Source: Bacillota bacterium (lineage in GTDB: Bacteria > Bacillota > Clostridia > DSM-8532). From it: 64,000 bases of DNA. The notes under the pieces are model-generated. The model saw only the letters and a list, made by a program, of their open reading frames with translations. It searched no databases and had not been told where the DNA came from. Positions 44,360 to 51,700 of this stretch are shown in pieces; the first letter of the stretch is position 1, and the number at the start of each line of letters is the position of its first letter. Location: NCBI GenBank assembly GCA_023415825.1, contig JAEZJF010000022.1, forward strand, positions 62,001 through 126,000, read 5' to 3'. A program made the position numbers and the translations under genes.

Positions 44360-45238
44360 TTAGTCCACATCTTCGTTAATAATCTCAGGTGGAAGATCAA
44401 GCTTCTCAGGGTATTTGATGAGATTCCGATAGAGCTTGAAGGCTGAAGCAAAGAATAGGCCGTCTGCAATTCTTTCATCAGTTACAACACAGACTCTTAC
44501 ATATTTTTTAGTTATTATTTTGTCATCTACATCGAAGGCTTTTTCTTTCATCTTTATGCCAAATGCAATAAAGCTGCTGGTGGTACCAAAATCATAAAGA
44601 TGATGATATACGGGCTGGATGCCCACTGAGCCCAAGTCTGTTATGAAAACGCTGGTATGGAAAGGGCTCAGGCGATTAATGATCTTAGGCATCAGACCTA
44701 TGTAATCCAAGCATCTTAAAACAAATACCACAAATCTCACAAGTTGGCCCGGTATGGACATAATGAGCTTAGCTAATTTGTCGGTGTCGTTTTTGGTGTC
44801 CACGCTTTGGTTTTCCTTGACAGCCTGATTGACCTTTTTAACAACGTCCATAAAGGTATCGGTGGCTTCAAATTTCACTTTTAAAGTCGTTTCAGGGCTT
44901 GATTCATTAAGTTCCTTTTTTAGAACAAAGGAAATCAAAATTTCATTACGCGCATAAATTCTTTGACCTGCCACAAACCGATTAAGAGCGGGCTTCTCGG
45001 CAATAGTGCGCACCATTGCAGCAATAATCACATGAAGAAATGAAATGTGATCATCGGTTTCATTTCTTTTTTTTCGAATAAATGCTTCAGTATTTGAGAT
45101 TTCAATTTTTTCCTCAAAATAGTTCTGAGCATCAATACGTGTTTTCATGATATAAGGAATAATCTTGTAGAATGGATCCAGCGACCTTAAACGCCTGCCA
45201 TCATATCGATCACCGATTCGCCTCTTTCTTTGTGCCAT
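44360..45238 (-). CDS. E2/CAT-like acyltransferase-fold protein lacking the catalytic histidine
   Basis: The 292-residue soluble protein resembles the catalytic domain of 2-oxoacid dehydrogenase E2 and chloramphenicol acetyltransferase, without lipoyl or peripheral-subunit-binding domains. Blocks include FHTSVFITDLGSVGIQPVYHHLYDFGTTSSFIAFG (~195-230), the E2-like 'ftisnlG..G' region. At the active-site motif HxxxDG it reads ERIADG (~263), so the His is replaced by Glu. It may be a non-catalytic relative or use another mechanism. It stands alone near the spore-protein gene. The family is clear; the function is not. Confidence 0.7.
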   Translation of the reverse strand: MAQRKRRIGDRYDGRRLRSLDPFYKIIPYIMKTRIDAQNYFEEKIEISNTEAFIRKKRNETDDHISFLHVIIAAMVRTIAEKPALNRFVAGQRIYARNEILISFVLKKELNESSPETTLKVKFEATDTFMDVVKKVNQAVKENQSVDTKNDTDKLAKLIMSIPGQLVRFVVFVLRCLDYIGLMPKIINRLSPFHTSVFITDLGSVGIQPVYHHLYDFGTTSSFIAFGIKMKEKAFDVDDKIITKKYVRVCVVTDERIADGLFFASAFKLYRNLIKYPEKLDLPPEIINEDVD

Positions 45239-45450
45239 TGCACGCCCCCCTGTATTTTCGTTTGTTATCTTTGTTAATACAACCCGGAAGTCCTCACATG
45301 ACTTTCCAGATGATAATCTTATTATACAAAATAAAGGCTGTATATGGAAGAAGCTGCCTACCAGAAGGCAGCTTCTTCAACGCTAAATTTTTAAGCGTGA
45401 AGTTAACAATGTTTCCCGCAAATGCGAGGAAATACTGTTATACCATATGA

Positions 45451-45558
45451 TTATTCCTTGTTATTGTCTTTGTTCTCGCGGTTTTCGCGGTTTTCCTTGT
45501 TTTGTCTGTTTTCGTTATTGTTTTCTTCTCTCCTGTTTCTCTGTTTGTTGTCATCCAT
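45451..45558 (-). CDS. Small Asn/Glu/Arg-rich hydrophilic protein (35 aa)
   Basis: ATG 45558 follows AAAGGAG by 10 bases and opens a 35-codon frame, MDDNKQRNRREENNNENRQN and so on to DNNKE, then TAA at 45451. More than 80 percent of residues are N, E, R, K, Q or D, with NREN-type repeats, so it is probably disordered. The upstream sequence CGCGAAAGGAGAA is also found before the 27-residue membrane peptide gene. It lies 51 bp downstream of the spore-protein gene on the same strand, so it may be a sporulation-associated small protein. Confidence 0.6.
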   Translation of the reverse strand: MDDNKQRNRREENNNENRQNKENRENRENKDNNKE

Positions 45559-45609
45559 GGTCTTTGTTCTCCTTTCGCGTGTGAACGCTTATTTTGGTTG
45601 CTAAGGTAC

Positions 45610-45831
45610 TTATTTCATGTTTTCTTCAGCCATCTTAATCATTCGCTTGACCATCTGACCACCAATAGGTCCACCCTCGTGACCATTTTGGCTTGAAGGA
45701 AGGTCGCCCTTGTAATGATCATTGTTCTCCTTGCAATATTGTAGATGACCGATTTCCTGGGCACACTCAAGTTTGAATTTGGTCAATGCTTCACGGCTCG
45801 AAGGTACAATAGGCGTTTTGGGCCTGGACAT
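45610..45831 (-). CDS. Small acid-soluble spore protein, alpha/beta type
   Basis: ATG 45831 follows AGGAGGTG with 6-base spacing. The 73-residue protein has the two SASP blocks: ALTKFKLECAQEIG, corresponding to the N-terminal 'L..fK.E.A.E.G' helix with the GPR protease site region, and GGPIGGQMVKRMIKMAEE, the C-terminal DNA-binding helix. The sequence is more divergent and Cys-containing than major SASPs. It coats spore DNA and shows the organism is a spore former. Expression is expected from a forespore sigma factor, though I could not identify a clear sigma-G site. Confidence 0.85.
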   Translation of the reverse strand: MSRPKTPIVPSSREALTKFKLECAQEIGHLQYCKENNDHYKGDLPSSQNGHEGGPIGGQMVKRMIKMAEENMK

Positions 45832-46050
45832 TGTTCTCACCTCCTTACCTTAAAGAATTAACTGAATCAAAAATGGTTGTCCATCCATTATTGTGGACAA
45901 AAATCAGAAAACATTGCGTGTAAAATTGAGGCAGAAAATTTTTTGGCCCATGCGGGATAATTAAGAGCACATTTAAAAAAACTAAGAGTTCAAGCCGATA
46001 AAAAATATAACCCATATTGGATATATTTTTTCGTCGAAGGGGGACTAAGT

Positions 46051-47586
46051 GTGAAAAAGGTATTGAAAGTACTGTTTAGCCGGTTGATGGTCGTGGCATT
46101 GCTCATGGCTATTCAGGTAGCATTGCTTGTTTTTCTTATTATGAAGCTTAGCACTTCGTTCATTTACCTTTACGCTCTTTTCGGAGTTGTGAGCCTGGCG
46201 GTAGTTTTCTTTATATCCGGACAGAGAATCAACCCTTCATACAAACTGGCCTGGACAATACCTATTCTTATTTTTCCTGTCTTTGGGGGGGCTTTATACA
46301 TTTTACTGAGAACCAGCGGTGCAAGTAAAAGGTTTAGAAAAAAAATAAATGATTCTCATCAGAATACCCTGCATCTGCTTTTGCCGAAGGTTGATATCCT
46401 TGATGAACTTATAGAGCATGATAAGAGCATTGCCAACCAATCCCGATATATGGCCAAAAATGCATTCTTTCCCGCTTATAAGAACACTGTTACCAAGTAC
46501 TTTCAGTCAGGAGAAAAATTCTATGATTCCCTGGTGGAGGAGCTAAAAAAGGCAAAACATTTTATTTTCATAGAGTCCTTCATTATTCGGGAAGGCGAAA
46601 TGTGGAATACTATTCTGCAAATTTTAGAAGAAAAGGTGCACCAGGGAGTTGAGGTGCGTGTCATGTATGATGATGCCGGCTGTGTTACCTCACTACCCTA
46701 TAAGTATTATGAAAAGCTGAGAGAAAAAGGAATCAAATGCTTTGTATTCAATCCCTTTACCCCGCTGATTGAAATCCGGATGAACCATCGGGATCATCGT
46801 AAAATTATTGTCATTGACGGCTATATCTCCTATACGGGGGGTATTAATCTGGCTGATGAGTACATCAATGCCTTTGAGAAATATGGGCATTGGAAGGATG
46901 CTGCCATTCTTGTGAAAGGGGAAGCTTCCTGGAATTTAACGGTTATGTTTTTGCAGCTTTGGGGTTATATTTCAAACACTCATGAGGAATATGATCGATA
47001 TAGACCCGATACTTACCATCCTGAGCCATTTGAGTCGGATGGATACGTCCAGCCTTTTGGAGATAGTCCCATTGATAACGAACCTGTAGGGGAGAATACC
47101 TATCTTAACATGATAGGTCGGGCCAGGGACTATATCTATTTATTTACGCCCTATCTTATTATCGATCATGAGATGGTTACTGCATTGATGCTGGCTGCCA
47201 AAAGCGGGGTAGATGTTAGAATTGTAACTCCCCATGTGCCGGACAAATGGTATATTTTTATTGTCACTCAATCCTATTACCCCGTTCTTATTGAAGCTGG
47301 CGTTAAGATTTTTGAATATACGCCGGGTTTTCTCCATTCCAAGGTCTCGGTGAGTGATGATGTTGTAGCGACTGTGGGCTCCATCAATCTTGACTACAGA
47401 AGTCTCTATTTTCACTTCGAATGCAGTGTCTGGCTTTACAAAACCCAATCGGTGGCGGCCGTAAAGGAGGATTTCTTGGAAACCTTCAAAAAGTGCCATG
47501 AGGTAACGCTAGAGGAGTGTCGCCAAGTGAGCCTTTCTAAGCGCATCCTGAGGAGCCTTTTAAGGCTCTTCGCACCGCTTATGTGA
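46051..47586 (+). CDS. cls: Cardiolipin synthase (phospholipase D family)
   Basis: The 511-residue enzyme starts with GTG 46051 (GGGGGA upstream). It has two N-terminal membrane helices (~8-30 and ~35-57), a third near ~66-85, and two HKD motifs: NHRDHRKIIVIDG (~247) and LHSKVSVSDD (~430), the latter followed by GSINLDYRSL. It condenses two phosphatidylglycerols into cardiolipin and glycerol at the membrane. It is monocistronic. Confidence 0.95.
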   Translation: MKKVLKVLFSRLMVVALLMAIQVALLVFLIMKLSTSFIYLYALFGVVSLAVVFFISGQRINPSYKLAWTIPILIFPVFGGALYILLRTSGASKRFRKKINDSHQNTLHLLLPKVDILDELIEHDKSIANQSRYMAKNAFFPAYKNTVTKYFQSGEKFYDSLVEELKKAKHFIFIESFIIREGEMWNTILQILEEKVHQGVEVRVMYDDAGCVTSLPYKYYEKLREKGIKCFVFNPFTPLIEIRMNHRDHRKIIVIDGYISYTGGINLADEYINAFEKYGHWKDAAILVKGEASWNLTVMFLQLWGYISNTHEEYDRYRPDTYHPEPFESDGYVQPFGDSPIDNEPVGENTYLNMIGRARDYIYLFTPYLIIDHEMVTALMLAAKSGVDVRIVTPHVPDKWYIFIVTQSYYPVLIEAGVKIFEYTPGFLHSKVSVSDDVVATVGSINLDYRSLYFHFECSVWLYKTQSVAAVKEDFLETFKKCHEVTLEECRQVSLSKRILRSLLRLFAPLM

Positions 47587-47662
47587 GATGAGAAACAGTT
47601 AATGCTATAAATTTCTTTAGAAATCCATTATAATAAACGCTAAATGAAACATCGGGGGCAAT

Positions 47663-47926
47663 ATGGAAATCTTCATTATTTATCTGATACTTATAAACGT
47701 TTTGGCCTTTTTTCTTTCGTTTTTTGATAAACGTGCAGCCATTCATCACAAACGTCGGGTTCCTGAAAGGACTCTTTTTATTTTTGCCGGAATAGGTGGC
47801 TCTATCGGACTGTATCTTTCAATGATGCTATTCAGACATAAAACGAAGCATCTTTCTTTTATGTTCGGAGTACCGGCCATTATTTGTGTTCAGCTCTTCT
47901 GTACATGGTTCCTGCTTCGTCCTTAG
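47663..47926 (+). CDS. DUF1294 small membrane protein
   Basis: The 87-residue protein has hydrophobic helices at ~3-20, ~45-60 and ~68-85. Between the first two is the conserved block FFDKRAAIHHKRRVPERTLFIFAGIGGSIGLYL, including the 'DK..A....RR.PE..L......GG..G' signature of DUF1294. Function is unknown. GGGGGC lies before ATG 47663 and a terminator follows at 48023. Confidence 0.9.
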   Translation: MEIFIIYLILINVLAFFLSFFDKRAAIHHKRRVPERTLFIFAGIGGSIGLYLSMMLFRHKTKHLSFMFGVPAIICVQLFCTWFLLRP

Positions 47927-48022
47927 TGTTCCCCGAACAACAGAGGGTTCAAAAAAACCAGTGTTTTCAAGGGATAGCATTCATAGGGATATGATGTGAA
48001 CCCCTATGGCAAACAGGTACGG

Positions 48023-48070
48023 AAAGCATAGCCGGACAGAAAAAGCCTGTCCGGCTGTGCTTTATTTTAT
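48023..48070 (+). terminator. Terminator downstream of the DUF1294 gene
   Basis: 17-bp stem (arms 48023-48039 and 48047-48063, one G-U pair) followed by TTTATTTTAT. The interval 47927-48022 carries nothing recognisable. Confidence 0.8.
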
Positions 48071-48148
48071 GGATAGAAAATGAAATCATGAACGTTAGGA
48101 GCGAGAACAAGGCGAAATGCATTGGTTCTTGTACATAGGTTCCATCTT

Positions 48149-48188
48149 GATATTGTATCGGAACACGCGCGCGCGCCGATACAATATC
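48149..48188. promoter_or_regulatory. 13-bp perfect dyad with alternating CG loop upstream of the XRE gene
   Basis: GATATTGTATCGG (48149-48161) and CCGATACAATATC (48176-48188) are exact complements. The 14-base loop contains a (CG)5 run. It lies just before the GAGGTGATC ribosome binding site of the XRE-type gene, so it is a likely operator for autoregulation. Confidence 0.6.
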
Positions 48189-48217
48189 GTTGAGGTGATC
48201 AGAATGTCGAACAGCTT

Positions 48218-48610
48218 TTGCGGGAGAAAGGAATCTCCCGATATTATTTATCGAAAACCAGTGGCGTTCCATGGGTAACGCTTGCGGATATCTACTACGG
48301 TAAAACCCGTCTGGAACGGTGCAGCACAGATACGCTTTTCAAGCTTTCTAAGGTGCTCAACATGCCTTTGGAAGAGCTTTTATTGCTGGAAAGCCAGCCG
48401 AATCCGAGTGCCGCAGATGGCAAACCAATGGATAAAACTTACTTGGAAGTAGGCCTGCCAGCCAGCATTCAAAAGGCAATTTCCGACTATCTACAGGGGG
48501 AAAAAGATCAGGTTCTTCATCTGGACTGCCTCAGCGATGAGTTATACGGAGCAATCAACTCTAACTTTTGGGGCGGTTGCATTACTGAAATCAACACATT
48601 TGAAAAATGA
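48218..48610 (+). CDS. XRE-family HTH regulator, probably frameshifted at its start
   Basis: The translated region (EQLLREKGISRYYLSKTSGVPWVTLADIYYGKTRLERC) is a clear Cro/C1-type HTH of the small antitoxin-like group in gut Firmicutes. A good ribosome binding site GAGGTGATC and ATG (48204) lie just upstream. That ATG is one base out of frame with the HTH and its own frame stops after 24 codons. The in-frame TTG at 48218 has no ribosome binding site at a normal distance. Either a one-base deletion has broken the start or a non-standard start is used. The C-terminus (SNFWGGCITEINTFEK) also looks altered. Confidence 0.6.
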   Translation: MREKGISRYYLSKTSGVPWVTLADIYYGKTRLERCSTDTLFKLSKVLNMPLEELLLLESQPNPSAADGKPMDKTYLEVGLPASIQKAISDYLQGEKDQVLHLDCLSDELYGAINSNFWGGCITEINTFEK

Positions 48611-48723
48611 AGATTGCAGTGCAGCGAAAATTCAAAGGGCAATGATTTGACACCTTGGGATTGTACTCAGCCAAGCTTACAGTATCCTCCAGACACGTTA
48701 GGGAAAGCAATCTAAATACGGAA

Positions 48724-48768
48724 AAAACAAGGTGGAAGCCGATCAATGTCGGTCTCCACCCTTGTTTT
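48724..48768. terminator. Bidirectional terminator between XRE and SLH-protein genes
   Basis: AAAACAAGGTGGA (48724-48736) pairs with TCCACC-CTTGTTTT (48755-48768) with one bulged C. An inner helix CCGA/TCGG is included. T-tracts are present on both strands. Confidence 0.8.
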
Positions 48769-48781
48769 ATGTGCATATGTT

Positions 48782-51700
48782 TTATTTACTTTTTCTCACG
48801 CCGTTTTCGTCTACTTCGTAGCCGTCAATCTTGCTACCTTTGGCAAGAGAGCCGTCAGCGCAGAAGTAGTACCACTTGCCGTTAATCTCCAGCCACTTGC
48901 CGGAGACCATGATGCTATCAGAGGTGAAGTAATATTGGACGTTTCCCTCGGTGAGCCAACCAACAACGGGCTTGCCGTTCTCACCGATGTACTGCCATTG
49001 TCCGGCATCGTTTTGCACCCATCCCCGCGCCGTACCCTCGTCAATGACAAGCTCAACGAACCTGCGAAGGATGGTGGATGCTTCGCCACGGGTAGCATTA
49101 CCTTGCGGGTCGAAGGTGTTATTGCCCTTGCCCTGCATGATACCCACCTGCTGAATGGCCTTTACAGCATCCTTTGCGTAAGAAGAAATCTTCGCACTAT
49201 CGGAGAAAGTGACAGCCGCGATGGAAACCGGTAGCTTGTATCCGGTGGCCTTGGCGTAGCTCTGCATCATCACAGCCATCTGTTCACGGGTAATCAGGTC
49301 TGTTGGCCCGAATTTTCCGTTGTCGTAGCCGGATACGATCTTGCTTCCCACAGCCCACTCAATGTATGGCATGGCGGTGTCGGTGACCTTAACATCGGTG
49401 AAGCTGCTGGTCTTGTAGATACTCACATCCGCACCTGAAAGCCTGCCCAGCGCCATGAGGAAATCGGCGCGGGTGATAGCGGTATTAGGTGCAAAGGTAC
49501 TTGCGATTGTTCCGCTAATCAAGTCACAGCTGGCAACAAAATCAATATTGTCCTTTGCCCAGTGTTTCGCCGTATCGGTGAATGCCGGGACGGGAGCTTT
49601 GTAGCCCACGCCGTAGGTTGACAGGCTGTTCCTGCTGAAAATCAGTCTGCCGTTATCGTAGCTGGAGTTAGTCAAAAGCTGCGGTTTACCTTTTTTATCA
49701 ATGTACACGCCGAACAGGTTGCCGCTTTTTTCCTTGTCTGCGGCTTTGTAGGCGATGCCCAGCGTAACCGCGCCTTTGCCGAAGTTGGTGACATACTCGG
49801 TCTTGCCGTTCTTCTGATAGCCCACGGTGATATTGAACACCGGGCGATTGCCGATGAGTTTCTTCGCCGCCTTGGACAGCTTTGTCAGCTTTGCGGCTGA
49901 AACCGTGACTGTGCCGGTTGTCTGCTTGTCGAGCTCGGTGATTGTGTTCGTGTCGAAGGTAATGTCAAGCACAGCCGAGCCGATCTTGACAAACTTCACG
50001 CCCGCTTCTTTCAGGCGGTCGATAGCTCCTGCGTCGATGGTGGCTTTTAGGCTGGTATAGCTGCCGCTGCCCGTAACGCTGAAATCCAGAGCAATGCCAT
50101 CTGCTTCCGTGCCGGATTTCTTCGCCACATCCTGTGCAGCTTTGATGGCGTCCTTCACCATCTGCTCTGTGATCGTTGAGGAGAGAAGACCGTCTCTAAT
50201 CGTACAGGAAACGCTCATTTTTGCTGTGGTCGGCATGTTGGGGTGCTTGTCGGTAGAGGCATTCGACGTTGGCGGTGTAATTATGCCGCCGCCAGAGGTA
50301 CCGCTATTGTCCTGCCGTGTGATAGTGAGCGTGTATACCTTTATGCTGCCGTTTTCAGCCGTCACCTGAACATACACTGTATTTGTGCCAACAGAAAGCC
50401 CCATGGTTTTATCTGCAATCTCGCTTGTGCAGCTCGCGTCAAGGTACAGCTTCCAGCTTGCCTTCGCACTCACGGAAAGGTTGATAACCTGACTGGAAAC
50501 GCTGTTCGCTACTGTTGCTGTGATATTGGTTCCGCTGATAACGGCACCAATAGGATTGGTCACGCTTGTTACTTCCTTCTCGGAGCTTTGCACCGGTGGA
50601 GCTGCTTTCAGAGTGAAGCTGATAGTATAAGTCTTTTTGGTTGTACCATCCTCGGCAGTTACCCCTACAGTTGCGGTACCGGGCAGGGATGAAGCCTGTG
50701 TAATGATGACACCGGTTTTTGAATCAATCGCTGTTGCACCCACTATCGCCGACGCACTGCCGGGTTGGGTTCCGTGGGGCAGTTCGACAGTATACGAGAG
50801 AATACCAGGATCAAAGCCGCTCACTGTGCTGCCGTTTACCATTAGATCGCTCAGATCGGCGTTGCTGCCGGGGGTATAATTGTTTACGATGTTGATGGTA
50901 AGGGTAGCTGACGCTCCTTTATCGAAGGAGATTGTAAATTCTGCCTTATCTCCCGCAGAAAAGCCCTTCGTGTTAAGATAGCCGTTCTTGATGGTCAGCG
51001 CACTTCCGCTTACAACATAATCCGTAGACGATGCCAAAGGTGTACTGCCATATACCACATCCGTAACCGTAGCGGCGCTGTTCCATGTGATGTTAGTGCT
51101 TGCATCGCTGGGGGAAGCAAGGTCATAGCTTACGCTTGTCGGGCTGATGGCTGCGTCTATAACAGGAACCGCATTCACGGTCAGCATGAAGGTCAGTGTC
51201 GCTTCCGGCGAAATGCCATTGCTGGCTTTCAGCGTGACGGGATAGCTCCCCGCTGAAAGACCTGCCACAACATCCAGCTTCTTCGTTGCATCATTCCATA
51301 CAATCTTAGCATCACCGGAGGTTTTACTAACTGTTACGGGAGCTGTGCCTGCAATGATGTATGCATCCGTAGAGACGGCACCATAGCCTTCGGTCAGAGT
51401 CAGCGCTGTCGGGCCGTTGATGGAGGGAGCGGTGCCGGTCGGGGCTTCGTATCCCGGCGTCAGGGTCGCACCCGTAGGAAGGCCGAGTATTGCTCCCGGA
51501 GCGTAAAATGTGCCTCCGGTGTACCAGCCGAGAATACCCGTGCCGGAGCCAGTGTAGGTAAAGCCGTTTGCCGGGGTAATTGCCGGCAATGTCAGCGCAC
51601 CGGTATAAACCACCGTAGCGGAGGTCAGTGAGCCGCTGCCCAAGGTGCCGTTGCCGTTCATATTATAGGTAACGGTTTTCAGACCATCAGCGCCCAGTAT

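Noticed and set aside
45347..45378. 12-bp hairpin GAAGAAGCTGCC/GGCAGCTTCTTC as a terminator
   Set aside because: Clear stem but no T-tract on either strand within a normal distance, so function is left open.
45422..45696. Plus-strand frames rich in Phe, Ser and Leu
   Set aside because: They are antisense to the 35-residue Asn/Glu-rich gene and the spore-protein gene.
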